A stretch of 64,000 nucleotides of DNA from CAKUIA01 sp044433115. GTDB taxonomy: Bacteria; Verrucomicrobiota; Verrucomicrobiia; Opitutales; Intestinicryptomonadaceae. The notes under the pieces were generated by a model, which made no database searches, was not told the origin of the DNA, and saw nothing but the letters and a program-made list of their open reading frames with translations. The first letter of the stretch is position 1, and the number at the start of each line of letters is the position of its first letter. Of the stretch, positions 43,417 to 52,393 are shown piece after piece. The DNA lies in assembly GCA_044433115.1 (NCBI GenBank), contig JAWXTY010000001.1:62001-126000 (forward strand), written 5' to 3'. The position numbers and the translations under genes were made by a program.

Positions 43417-43931
43417 TGAAAATCAGCACCAAAAGAGGCGACAACGCACATACCGACCTACTCTTTGCAAGAAGAGTAAAAAAGAATTGCCTAAGAGTAG
43501 AAACTTATGCAAAAGTAGATGAATTGTCGTCCTTTCTTGGGCTTGCAAGGTCTTACACTCAAGGCGAGCAAAATGACATAATCCTCAGAATACAAAAAGA
43601 TTTAGTCAAACTTATGACTGAATTAGCTTGTGCCAATGAAGATTTCCCTAAACTCCTTGAGCGTAAATACCCAATTATCGAAGAAATCGATTTAACATAC
43701 CTCGAAGCCCTCATCGAAAAATTTGAAGGCGATGGCACGATATTCAACTCTTGGGTACAATCTGGCGAAACACACCTCCAAGCAGCACTAGATATTGCCA
43801 GAAGCCAATGCCGTCGTGCCGAACGTGGCGTAATCACCCTAAATGACTCCGAAGAAGTCCGCCCCCTACTCCTTAAATACCTAAATCGCCTCAGCGACTT
43901 TCTATACCTATTAAGCCTATTAAATAAATAG
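43416..43931 (+). CDS. PduO-like cob(I)alamin adenosyltransferase, divergent
   Basis: 171 residues. The fold signatures are there: VETYAKVDELSSFLGLAR, then CRRAERGVI, then LKYLNRLSDFLYLLS, as in PduO-type ATP:cob(I)alamin adenosyltransferases. The N-terminal ATP loop, usually TKTGDxGxTxLxxG, reads TKRGDNAHTDLLFA here, so the two glycines and the second Thr context are altered. It may be a B12 adenosyltransferase with modified ATP binding or a repurposed relative. Overlaps argS by 1 bp; no B12 enzymes are in view. Confidence 0.8.
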   Translation: MKISTKRGDNAHTDLLFARRVKKNCLRVETYAKVDELSSFLGLARSYTQGEQNDIILRIQKDLVKLMTELACANEDFPKLLERKYPIIEEIDLTYLEALIEKFEGDGTIFNSWVQSGETHLQAALDIARSQCRRAERGVITLNDSEEVRPLLLKYLNRLSDFLYLLSLLNK

Positions 43932-43939
43932 ATAAGATA

Positions 43940-44220
43940 TTGGGGCTTTGCCCCAAACCCCACTTAAGGACTTAGTTCCCGCCCTTAAAACCTGAAACAA
44001 AGCAGTGCTTTGAGCCATAGTTTTTGTTGGCGTTTGTTTATTGTTGTGCATTTGCCTTAGGGTCTTGGTTGCTTGCCCAGCTTCCCTTTTGTTGAATTAA
44101 ATTAATTTTAAGAAAATTAAAGATAATTCAAGAAAAGCCCCATCCATTGAAAGGGAAGTATCCCTTTCAAGTTATATACATCTTATTTTAGATTTTAGGC
44201 TTTGCACTTGAGGGTGCAAA
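43940..44220 (+). repeat. Structured 3'-flanking repeat element, copy B (with module C in front)
   Basis: Begins 8 bp after the PduO-like stop with module C (43940-44001), then hairpin CAAAGC-AGT-GCTTTG (43998-44012), the block matching 20697-20770, an AT stem (44087-44099 with 44124-44136), a 10-bp hairpin with AGTA loop (44147-44170) and a 7-bp hairpin (44201-44220). Compared with copy A, the 10-bp stem carries two compensatory pair changes and the AT stem one. Confidence 0.75.
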
Positions 44221-44230
44221 GAGAGTAAAT

Positions 44231-44420
44231 AGTGGACAATGGACAGTGAGTCTTAAGAAAATTTTTGAGACTTTGCTTTTTGTGGTTATTTTTTTAAGAG
44301 AAATTAATAGATAGAATAAATTAATAAAAGATTTTCTTATAAATTACAAAAGAAACGCTAAAAACTAAGGACACTAAATTCCCCTAAAAAACTCGCTGTC
44401 CACTGTCCACTGTCCACTGA
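44231..44420. repeat. Inverted-repeat-bounded 190-bp segment
   Basis: Left end AGTGGACAATGGACAGTGAG (44231-44250) and the right end (44392-44420), whose complement contains three TGGACAG units, form near-perfect 20-bp inverted repeats. The 140-bp interior is AT-rich and has no frame. It may be a second small mobile or repeat element. It occupies the gap between copy B and the sulfatase gene. Confidence 0.6.
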
Positions 44421-44427
44421 AAAAGTT

Positions 44428-45816
44428 TTACTTTTCCCCACCGAATTCAAATGCTGGGATTTTTGGAGTGCTTCTAGCTTTGTCGAGTAATTCTTTTAGT
44501 TCTTGAAATTTTTCTGGATTAGTATTTATCAAGTTTTTCTGCTCTGGTCTGTCGTCTGCTATGTTGTATAATTCGTATATTGCTTTTGTCGTTACATTTA
44601 AGGCTACAAGTTTCCAATCGCCTTGCAAGATAGCTTTTTTGCCTCCTTTTTCCTTAAATTCCCAATATAAATAATTATGCTCTTTTTGCTCTGCATTGCC
44701 TAAAAGTGTTGGTAAATATGATATGCCATCTAAGCCCTTAGGTGCTTCTACTCCAATGACATCTGCAACTGTAGGCAAGAAATCCCAAAATGCACTTATA
44801 TGAGAAGTCTTTGAACCTGCTTGCACTTTGTTTTTCCAATAAACCAACATAGGCGTACGCACTCCCCCCTCGTACATATCTCGCTTATTACCCCTCAAAC
44901 TTGCTGAGCTATTCCAATATTTAGGATTATGCCCACCTTCTACGTGAGTTCCATTGTCGGAGCTAAAAATAATTATAGTATTATCTAAAATACCCTCAGC
45001 TTCTAACTTCTTAAACACATCGCCAACATAGCTATCTAGGGCAAAAATCATTGCAGCAAAAGCAGCGTGAGTCTCTGGTTGTTTAGTATAATGACCTCCA
45101 TTAAATTTAACTTCAGGGTCGAACTTTCCTCTAAATTGTGCTTGGTATTTTTCTATAGAAACTATAGAAGCGTGAGGCAAAGTTGACGCATAATAAAGAA
45201 AGAAAGGCTTATCCTTATTGTCATCTATGAATTTCATAGCTTCATTGTGTATCATATCTGGCGAATAGAATTTTTTAGATGTAACACTATTACCCTCATA
45301 AGTGATTTTTCCATCGTCGCTACACAAGTATTCAGGGAAATAATTATGAGCAAGAGCTTGGTCGTCATAGCCAAAAAATTTATCAAAACCCATCTTTAAT
45401 GGAGCAGAAATTGAAACATTAGCTCCCAAGCCCCACTTGCCAAACAATCCTGTTTTATAGCCATTATCCTTAAGAAATTTAGCTACAGTTAGGGTATCTT
45501 CTGGCATATACATATCGCCTTTAAAGCCCTTTACAGTAACTTTAGAATTGCCACGAATAATGGAATTGCCAGTGTGCATACCAGTCATTAGCGTACATCT
45601 CGAAGGAGCACAGACAGTAGAGCCACTGTAGTGTCTATCAAACTGCATACCCTCTTTTGCAATTCTATCTATATTAGGTGTTTGCAACTTTTCCTGCCCA
45701 TAGCAACTTAAGTCTCCCATACCCAAATCGTCTGCCAAGATAAAAATTATATTAGGCTTTTTTGCCCCAAAAAGTGAAGTGCTAAGCAGTAAAATTGTAA
45801 TTATTAATTTCTTCAT
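44428..45816 (-). CDS. Secreted sulfatase (type I)
   Basis: 462 residues with a signal peptide (KLIITILLLSTSLFGA). Metal site LADDLGMGD; catalytic Cys69 in CAPSR, converted to formylglycine; GKWGLG and the later FSSDNGTH complete the core. Cys-type sulfatases need a maturase, which is not in this window. Probably removes sulfate from dietary or host glycans in the periplasm. Downstream of the sister sulfatase gene by 3 bp, so the two are cotranscribed; they are different subfamilies, not close copies. Confidence 0.93.
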   Translation of the reverse strand: MKKLIITILLLSTSLFGAKKPNIIFILADDLGMGDLSCYGQEKLQTPNIDRIAKEGMQFDRHYSGSTVCAPSRCTLMTGMHTGNSIIRGNSKVTVKGFKGDMYMPEDTLTVAKFLKDNGYKTGLFGKWGLGANVSISAPLKMGFDKFFGYDDQALAHNYFPEYLCSDDGKITYEGNSVTSKKFYSPDMIHNEAMKFIDDNKDKPFFLYYASTLPHASIVSIEKYQAQFRGKFDPEVKFNGGHYTKQPETHAAFAAMIFALDSYVGDVFKKLEAEGILDNTIIIFSSDNGTHVEGGHNPKYWNSSASLRGNKRDMYEGGVRTPMLVYWKNKVQAGSKTSHISAFWDFLPTVADVIGVEAPKGLDGISYLPTLLGNAEQKEHNYLYWEFKEKGGKKAILQGDWKLVALNVTTKAIYELYNIADDRPEQKNLINTNPEKFQELKELLDKARSTPKIPAFEFGGEK

Positions 45817-45819
45817 ATA

Positions 45820-47124
45820 TTATTTATTTTTCTTATTTGTCTTTTGCTTTTTTGAAGCACTTGCGTGTTCATAGCGAACAGGAATATTGTTTTTATCCCA
45901 AGCTATAAATTTTTCGTTTAGTTGCATAACTACTTCAGGGTATTTTCCTGCCAAGTCATTTTCTTCAGAAATATCTTCTACTATATTGTAAAGTGATTGA
46001 ATTTCTCTATCGCCATTAGATACCAACTTCCACTTTCCATATCTAACTGCGTTGCGAACATCAGGAGAGTCGCCCTCCTTTATTATATCTGCACCTAAGT
46101 CTATAAATACAGCCCTATCGCCAATTTCAGCCTTATCAATCAAATACTTAGATATATCCACCCCATCGAGATTTTCTGGTAACTTAGCCCCTGCAATACT
46201 TAAAACTGTAGGGAAAAAGTCTAAGAGCGACACAATTTCATCAGAAATCCTTGGCTCAACTTTCCCCTTGTAACTCAAAATAAAAGGCACTCTGCAACCA
46301 CCATCGTGAGAAGATTTACGCTTTTCGCCCCTAAGTGGAGCATTAGATGAATAAGGCAAAACACCCCCATTATCACTGGCAAAAGCAATGATTGTGTTGT
46401 CGTAAATTCCAAGAGCCTTAAGCTTTTCAATCAAAGTTCCAATACCTTTATCCATTGCGTAAATCATTGCAGTATAAGCTTTTCTTTGCTTGTCCTTTAT
46501 ATGCTCAAATTTTGCTAAATCATCTTTCTTGGCTTGTAATGGAGTATGAGGTGCGTTATATGCTAAGTACATAAAGAAAGGTTTATCCTTATTTTCCTCT
46601 ACAAATTCCACAGCCTTTTCACTCAAAGTATCTGTTAGATATTCTTCTTTATTTCCCTTAAAATAGCCAGAACTTCCCTCTAAAAATCCATAAAAATAAT
46701 CAAAACCCTTTGCGTCTGGACGCTGACGAGGAGCTGCCCCCAAGTGCCACTTGCCAATAATCGCAGTCTTGTACCCCTCTGCCTTTAGGGCTAGAGATAA
46801 GAAAATTTTGTTTACTGGCACGCCTAAATTTTCGTCTGTTAAGCTATGTATAGGATTAGTTTGCGAGCCATAGCGATGTGGGTATCTGCCAGTTATAAAC
46901 CCTGCTCTGCTTGGTCCACAAAAGGCGTGGCAAGCATAAGCATTAGTAAATCGAACGCCATCTTTAGCTAAAGCGTCTATAGCAGGCGAGACTATATCCT
47001 TAGAGCCTTGCACGCCCAAGTCCTCATAGCCCAAGTCGTCAGCCATTATAAAAATTATATTAGGTTTCGCCCCAAAAAGCGAAGCACTAATAACTAAACA
47101 TAGTGTAACAATTAATCTCTTCAT
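45820..47124 (-). CDS. Secreted sulfatase (type I)
   Basis: 434 residues with a signal peptide (LIVTLCLVISASLFGA). MADDLGYED metal site, catalytic Cys69 in CGPSR, GKWHLGAAP motif and ASDNGG. A Lys/Asn-rich tail (ASKKQKTNKKNK) ends the protein. First gene of a sulfatase pair; spacing to the second is 3 bp. The natural substrate is unknown, as no glycoside hydrolases are beside it. Confidence 0.93.
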   Translation of the reverse strand: MKRLIVTLCLVISASLFGAKPNIIFIMADDLGYEDLGVQGSKDIVSPAIDALAKDGVRFTNAYACHAFCGPSRAGFITGRYPHRYGSQTNPIHSLTDENLGVPVNKIFLSLALKAEGYKTAIIGKWHLGAAPRQRPDAKGFDYFYGFLEGSSGYFKGNKEEYLTDTLSEKAVEFVEENKDKPFFMYLAYNAPHTPLQAKKDDLAKFEHIKDKQRKAYTAMIYAMDKGIGTLIEKLKALGIYDNTIIAFASDNGGVLPYSSNAPLRGEKRKSSHDGGCRVPFILSYKGKVEPRISDEIVSLLDFFPTVLSIAGAKLPENLDGVDISKYLIDKAEIGDRAVFIDLGADIIKEGDSPDVRNAVRYGKWKLVSNGDREIQSLYNIVEDISEENDLAGKYPEVVMQLNEKFIAWDKNNIPVRYEHASASKKQKTNKKNK

Positions 47125-47165
47125 AATACAATAAAAAAGCTATCGTATTTTCAAGACTAAGTCAA

Positions 47166-48137
47166 TTATCTTTTCGCCCAAAGCACTCTAAATACAGCCC
47201 CCATATATGCAGGTGAAAGCAGTTCCATCAAAGCTCCCTTTTCTGGCGAAAGTGATGAGGAATTTGCAACTATATCGCAAAGCACTTCCCTTGAATTATT
47301 CATTAAAAACGCTTCTTGGCTTGTGTAATTTATATCGCTAAATCCAGCTTTTCTAAGTATATCTTCAAGCGACTCTATGTGAGGGTTAAAGGTGATGTCG
47401 CTAACTCCCATTTCTGAAAAAATGTCTAAATGAACGTCTTGATTTTTATATCTACGCCTTGTGCCACTTTCAAAAACCTTGAGGTCAAAAGTAGTCCTAA
47501 AGTAATCTATAAATATGAGTGTTCCAGTCCAGTTTTGCCCAACTATATCCTCAAAAAGCTTAATAGCATCGAAGGAAAAATCGAGAGTATAGCCATCGAA
47601 AGTCTCGATAAAATACTTATCTAAAAATTTACTCTCTTGAAGGCTAGCAGGCATTAAAAACTCAACTATCTTTGTATTTTCCAACTTCAAGTAAGTCTTT
47701 TGCCACTGATTATTTTGCATTACATATCTATCAAAAGGGCGAGAATCTAAAAGCTCATTTGAAAATACCAAAATGTCATCTCCCTCGATTTTCAACTTAG
47801 CTCCCAGTGGCAAAACTTGAGAAGAAGCAAACAAAGCCTTCTTTGGCTCTGCCCCAATTTCTACAATTTTAGAAGGGTTTTTGCCTAAAAAATTCTTAGC
47901 ACAATCTTCAACAAGCCTTGCAAAGATATTGCCTTTTAGGTTTGAATTTGTGTAAAAATCGCCATTAGTTCCAGTTCTATTTCTGTCTGCTCTATAATAA
48001 GATTGAGCATATTTAAACAAGCATATATCCACAAATTCTGCGAGGCTAATATAGCCATTTTCTTCCATTGCTTCTTCGATTTTTTCAAAGATATATTTCT
48101 TAATTTGCTCGTCGTTTAGATTATTCATACTTTCCAT
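47166..48137 (-). CDS. MidA-like SAM-methyltransferase family protein, divergent
   Basis: 323 residues. Several MidA (DUF185/NDUFAF7) landmarks are visible: NGDFYTNSNLKGNIFA near 60, ILVFSNELLDSRPFDRY, and a LIFIDYFR block. The SAM-binding loop, normally a glycine-rich (V/I)EIGxGxG, reads IVEIGAEPKKALFAS, so it lacks the expected glycines. It may be a non-catalytic assembly factor or bind SAM differently. The start overlaps the end of recF by 17 bp (or 8 bp if the second Met is used). Confidence 0.75.
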   Translation of the reverse strand: MESMNNLNDEQIKKYIFEKIEEAMEENGYISLAEFVDICLFKYAQSYYRADRNRTGTNGDFYTNSNLKGNIFARLVEDCAKNFLGKNPSKIVEIGAEPKKALFASSQVLPLGAKLKIEGDDILVFSNELLDSRPFDRYVMQNNQWQKTYLKLENTKIVEFLMPASLQESKFLDKYFIETFDGYTLDFSFDAIKLFEDIVGQNWTGTLIFIDYFRTTFDLKVFESGTRRRYKNQDVHLDIFSEMGVSDITFNPHIESLEDILRKAGFSDINYTSQEAFLMNNSREVLCDIVANSSSLSPEKGALMELLSPAYMGAVFRVLWAKR

Positions 48138-49182
48138 TTTCCACTTTAATTTTTAAATATTTTGCCTCAGGATTTTGATTAGTAGACGACACTATAACTT
48201 GTAAATCTTTATCTATACAAGTCCAAAATGCGTCTTTTCTATAATCGTCTAATTCGCCTAAAATGTCGTCGCACAAAAGCACAGGCAGAGTGTTTTTTTT
48301 ATTTGCAACTTGCTTTAGCTGAGCAAGTTTAAGGGCAAGAACTATAGAGCGTTGTTGCCCATCTGAGGCATATTCGCTTGCAACTTTTCCTGCCAAAAGC
48401 ATTAGCATATCGTCTCTATGTATACCTATGCTTGTTGAGCCTAAAATTTTATCCTTAGCCCTATTATCTGCCAATTTTTGCAAGTAATTTTCGCCCTTTA
48501 AAATACTTGCACTATCCTTATAAACCAATGCAACTTTTTCCTTTGTAAGGCTTGCAATTTGAGTATATAAAGAACTAAGCTCTTCATTTAAATCTTTCAA
48601 AAAAGCCTCACGTTTTCTTGCAATAATTTCAGCATTTTGAGCAATTTGCACTTCAAAGGCAATAAATTCTGCATCGCTACTTCGCTCATCTTTAAGCAGT
48701 GCATTTCTATTTAGCAAAGCTCTATGATAATTTTTTAGGGCAACAAAATACTCTAAGTCCAGCGACGATATGTGCATATCTATAAATTTACGCCTCACAG
48801 AAGGTGCTAATTTCAACAGAGCCAAGTCGTCAGCACTCATAACTAAAAGAGGATACTTTCCTATAAACTCCGAAAGCGATTTACATAAATACGAGTCTAT
48901 CGCCACAGTATTTTTAGCCTTAGTCAAATTTATCTCAACTTCGCTATCGCCATCGTCTTGAGTATTTATAATTAGTTGAGACGCTACTTCGCCAAACTTA
49001 ATCATATTTGCCAACTTAGCAGTCCTAAAAGAACGCATAGCATTAATCAGCGAAAGCCCCTCAAGCAAGTTACTCTTACCTTGCCCATTTATACCACAAA
49101 CCCAAACATATTGCGACTCCAAAGGAATATCTGCAAAGCCTATGTTTCTGAAATTGCTGGCTCTAAAATGTGTTATTCTCAC
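48121..49182 (-). CDS. recF: DNA replication and repair protein RecF
   Basis: 353 residues, SMC-like ATPase that helps RecOR load RecA at gaps. Walker A is GINGQGKSN at 30-38; the family start ITHFRASNFRNI and the C-terminal signature LCDDILGELDDYRKDAF are present. Between them lies a helical region with TSIGIHRDDMLML. Its start overlaps the end of the HAD gene by 4 bp. In many genomes recF follows dnaN; here it does not. Confidence 0.94.
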   Translation of the reverse strand: MRITHFRASNFRNIGFADIPLESQYVWVCGINGQGKSNLLEGLSLINAMRSFRTAKLANMIKFGEVASQLIINTQDDGDSEVEINLTKAKNTVAIDSYLCKSLSEFIGKYPLLVMSADDLALLKLAPSVRRKFIDMHISSLDLEYFVALKNYHRALLNRNALLKDERSSDAEFIAFEVQIAQNAEIIARKREAFLKDLNEELSSLYTQIASLTKEKVALVYKDSASILKGENYLQKLADNRAKDKILGSTSIGIHRDDMLMLLAGKVASEYASDGQQRSIVLALKLAQLKQVANKKNTLPVLLCDDILGELDDYRKDAFWTCIDKDLQVIVSSTNQNPEAKYLKIKVENGKYE

Positions 49183-50168
49183 TTTTTTTCTGTAGGGTGT
49201 ATGTGTTCTGGGGCTTTACCTACCCTTGCTCCAACTGCATAAGATTTATCTGCAACAATCCTATCGCAAATTTTGCGTACGTGCATTTTCAGCCAATTAT
49301 AAGTAGAGCTTGGGCTTGCATAGTCAGCAGCTCCATAAGCGTCTATTCTACCTGAAGCTAAGAGCGAGTCGTTTTGCTCAAATTCAGCAAGGCACTCTCT
49401 ATCATATACAGCAAAGCTCTTGCCTCCGCCTTTTTTAACTACAGAAAAGACTGGCACATCGCTAGGACCATCTGCAACATAAATCATATTATTAATAGGC
49501 ACTCTTCTATCTTCGCCCTTGATATTTGCATTTACATCTATGTTGGCGTTTTTGTTTGTACCCTTATTAATCTCAAAAATGAAGCGAGTTTTAATAGTAT
49601 TATCTACAATAAAGCCTATTTGATTTATTTGTTTAGATAGGCAATTTAAGTCAAATTCAGGCTGTTGCGAAAAGTAAGGAGGAAGAGGCTCTTCTATAAA
49701 TTCACAAGCGAAAATGCCATCGCAATAAGGAGCAATTTTGCTACCTCTAATCATCTCGGCAAGCCCTGTGCTAACTATATAATGCTCTAGTTTTATGTCT
49801 AACTTAGCATATTGAGGGGCTTTAACGATATCCTTAAGCTCTTCAAAAAACTCAGGTATGCCATTACAAAATTCTAGCTCTTTGCCAAATTCTCTGAGCA
49901 TTTCGTTCGATAGCCCACGCATTGGTCCATTTTTAACATAACTTAGGATATGATTTAAATAAACGCTTTCGGCACTTACTCTAATTCCTTGCTTTGCGTA
50001 GATTTCTGGCAAGAGATTAACTTCCTTCCAAAAAGCCTTTTCGTCTATATCAAAGTGCTTAAATATGGGCTTTTGCATATAACCTTTGATTAAAGTTTTG
50101 TCAAAATCCCAAATACAGGCAATAATTGGAGGATTTCTGAGGGCTTGTTGTGTTAAGTCTTGCTTCAT
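49179..50168 (-). CDS. HAD-family phosphatase
   Basis: 329 residues. HAD motif I is WDFDKTLIKG (nucleophile Asp in DFD) near residue 21; a threonine motif II lies in IVSTGLAEMIRGS, and motif IV is in YVADGPSDVPVF near 225-235. A helical cap is inserted in between. Substrate unknown. The final ATG/stop overlap with recF (4 bp) suggests coupling. The full MITE-like element begins 32 bp upstream of the start. Confidence 0.85.
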   Translation of the reverse strand: MKQDLTQQALRNPPIIACIWDFDKTLIKGYMQKPIFKHFDIDEKAFWKEVNLLPEIYAKQGIRVSAESVYLNHILSYVKNGPMRGLSNEMLREFGKELEFCNGIPEFFEELKDIVKAPQYAKLDIKLEHYIVSTGLAEMIRGSKIAPYCDGIFACEFIEEPLPPYFSQQPEFDLNCLSKQINQIGFIVDNTIKTRFIFEINKGTNKNANIDVNANIKGEDRRVPINNMIYVADGPSDVPVFSVVKKGGGKSFAVYDRECLAEFEQNDSLLASGRIDAYGAADYASPSSTYNWLKMHVRKICDRIVADKSYAVGARVGKAPEHIHPTEKK

Positions 50169-50199
50169 TTAAAAAAATCTATTTGATAATTGAGTTTAT

Positions 50200-50403
50200 G
50201 GTGAGTTCTAAAAATTGGCAATTAGCTATTTTTAAGAGGATTTTTAGCGTAATTTTCTTGTTTTTTAAGGCGAATAATGCAATTATTTAAGCTAAAAACA
50301 AGGAAATTCAAGCAAAAATAGGCTAAAAAGAGCAATTGTAGCTTATCTGAGTGCAAAAACAAAGTTTTTGCTTTCTTGAAAAAACCAATTTTTAGAACTC
50401 ACC
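50200..50403. mobile_element. MITE-like element, full copy 2
   Basis: 204 bp with perfect terminal inverted repeats GGTGAGTTCTAAAAATTGG (50200-50218) and its complement (50385-50403). Almost identical to the reverse complement of 5081-5286. It occupies the divergent gap between the HAD gene and prfA and ends 46 bp before the prfA ATG, so it may influence both promoters. Confidence 0.87.
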
Positions 50404-50449
50404 CTATATAAAAAAATTTTAAGAGCAAAAGCAAGAATATATTAAATTT

Positions 50450-51541
50450 ATGATTAAAGGTATACCTCCAATAGACCCATTTTTGAAAAGATTAGACCAA
50501 CTTAGCGAAAAAATATCTGAACCTGATTTCTATAATGACCAAAGAAACGCAACTGCTGTTTCAAGAGAACATAAGCAATTAGGCGACCTAAGAGATAATT
50601 ATTACGCACTCGAAAAGGCTATAAATCAAATAGAGGAAAATAAGGCAATTTTGACTGATGACGATATGGACGAGGAAATGAAAGAACTCGCCCAAGAGGA
50701 TATTCTTGCCCTTGAAGAAAAAATTCCTCAACTCGAAAAAGATGTACTCGTACTTATGCTTCCTCCGGACGAAACTGACTCACGCAACACTGTAGTTGAA
50801 ATTAGAGCAGGAACAGGCGGCGACGAAGCTTCGCTCTTTGCTGCAGACCTTTATAGAATGTATTGCAGATTTGCTGACACTATGTCTTGGAAAGTTGAGC
50901 AACTAAGTTCAAGTGAGTCTGAAGCAGGTGGCTTTAAGGAAATCTCTTTCTTGCTAGCAGGCGAACAAGCTTATAGATATATGAAGTACGAATGTGGTAC
51001 GCATAGAGTGCAACGTGTGCCAACTACTGAAGCAAATGGCAGAGTTCATACGTCAGCTGCAACTGTTGCAGTACTACCTGAAGCTGAAGAAGTTGATATA
51101 CAAATAGACCCATCTGAGCTTGAAATTTCAGTAGCACGTGCAAGTGGTCCTGGTGGACAAGGTGTAAATACAACTGACTCTGCTGTTCAAATTTTGCATA
51201 AACCAACAGGTATGATTGTTAAGTGTGCTGACGAAAGGTCTCAACTTAAAAATAAGCAAAAGGCTATGAAGGTTTTAAGGTCTCGTTTATTAGAGCAAAA
51301 GCAAGCACAAGAGTCTGAGAAATACGCAAAAAATAGACGTGAACAAATTGGTTCTGGCGACCGCTCTGAGCGTATTAGAACTTACAACTTCCCTCAAGGC
51401 AGATTGTCAGACCATCGTATTGGCTTAACTTTATATTCGCTAAATCAAATTATGGACGGCGATATAGGGCATATAATCAAGGCTCTCGAAGAGGCAGATT
51501 ATTCTAGTAGAATACAAGCTTTAATGGAAAACGAAGCTTAA
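50450..51541 (+). CDS. prfA: Peptide chain release factor 1
   Basis: 363 residues. Terminates at UAA/UAG. The GGQ catalytic motif is Gly235-Gly236-Gln237 (GPGGQGVNTTDSAV), and the tripeptide anticodon-type PxT is Pro191-Thr192-Thr193. The coiled-coil N-terminal domain is intact. The ATG follows a TATATT box by 6 nt and has no Shine-Dalgarno sequence. prmC, whose product methylates this GGQ glutamine, starts 1 bp after the stop. Confidence 0.96.
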   Translation: MIKGIPPIDPFLKRLDQLSEKISEPDFYNDQRNATAVSREHKQLGDLRDNYYALEKAINQIEENKAILTDDDMDEEMKELAQEDILALEEKIPQLEKDVLVLMLPPDETDSRNTVVEIRAGTGGDEASLFAADLYRMYCRFADTMSWKVEQLSSSESEAGGFKEISFLLAGEQAYRYMKYECGTHRVQRVPTTEANGRVHTSAATVAVLPEAEEVDIQIDPSELEISVARASGPGGQGVNTTDSAVQILHKPTGMIVKCADERSQLKNKQKAMKVLRSRLLEQKQAQESEKYAKNRREQIGSGDRSERIRTYNFPQGRLSDHRIGLTLYSLNQIMDGDIGHIIKALEEADYSSRIQALMENEA

Positions 51542-51542
51542 T

Positions 51543-52388
51543 ATGCTAATTTCTGTATTGGAAATTTTAAATAAGACTGAGGAGTTTTTTAAGAGCAAAA
51601 ATGTTCCTAATCCTCGCTTAGACGCTCAATTATTGCTTTGTGATGTACTCAAATGTAAGAGGCTAGACCTCTTTTTGAAGTTCGACAAAGCAATGCTTGA
51701 AAACGAAATTTCCCTATATAGAGAATACGTAAAACGTAGGGCAAAACGTGAGCCTCTTCAACATATTATTGGCGAAGTCGACTTCTTTGGGCTAAAGCTT
51801 AAAAGCACAAAAGATGCCCTTATCCCTCGTAGCGAAACTGAGTATTTGTGCGAAGTTATTTGCGAAGAATACTTTAAAGACGACACTCTAAACTTGAATA
51901 TCTTAGACTTAGGTACAGGAACTGGGGCTATAGCTTTGAGTATGGCGAGCCACTTTAAGAATGGAAAAGTTGTAGCTGTAGATTTAAGCGAAAAGGCACT
52001 TAGTTTAGCTAAGGAAAATGCAGAAAAAAATAGCATTTCAAATGTAGAATTTGTGCAATCTTCTTGGTATGAAAATGTAGAAGGCAAATTTGATTTAATT
52101 ATATCAAACCCTCCTTATCTCACTCAAGATGAATACGAAACTGCCCAAGACGAAGTTAAAGTCTATGAGCCACTAAACGCCCTTGTTGCTGACAATAAAG
52201 GCTTTAGCGACGTAGAGCTTATAATCAAAGAAGCTTCAAAATATATAAATAAAGGTGGCTACCTCTTTTTAGAAACAGGTATAGACCACAGTCCAAGCAT
52301 AAAAAAACTCACAGCCCAATTAAACTTAAACTATGAGTCTTTCTCTGACTTAAACGGCTACACTAGATTTGCAGCCATTAAGTTTTAA
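51543..52388 (+). CDS. prmC: Release factor glutamine methyltransferase PrmC
   Basis: 281 residues. Methylates Gln of the GGQ in RF1 and RF2. An N-terminal helical domain has KRLDLFLKFD and the EPLQHIIGEVDFFG block; the Rossmann core has ILDLGTGTGAIALSMA, and the catalytic NPPY is at 189-192. The prfA-prmC pair is conserved. Confidence 0.96.
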   Translation: MLISVLEILNKTEEFFKSKNVPNPRLDAQLLLCDVLKCKRLDLFLKFDKAMLENEISLYREYVKRRAKREPLQHIIGEVDFFGLKLKSTKDALIPRSETEYLCEVICEEYFKDDTLNLNILDLGTGTGAIALSMASHFKNGKVVAVDLSEKALSLAKENAEKNSISNVEFVQSSWYENVEGKFDLIISNPPYLTQDEYETAQDEVKVYEPLNALVADNKGFSDVELIIKEASKYINKGGYLFLETGIDHSPSIKKLTAQLNLNYESFSDLNGYTRFAAIKF

Positions 52389-52393
52389 TTAAA

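Noticed and set aside
43559..43963. 134-residue minus-strand frame
   Set aside because: Antisense to the PduO-like gene; arginine/serine-rich composition typical of a shadow frame.
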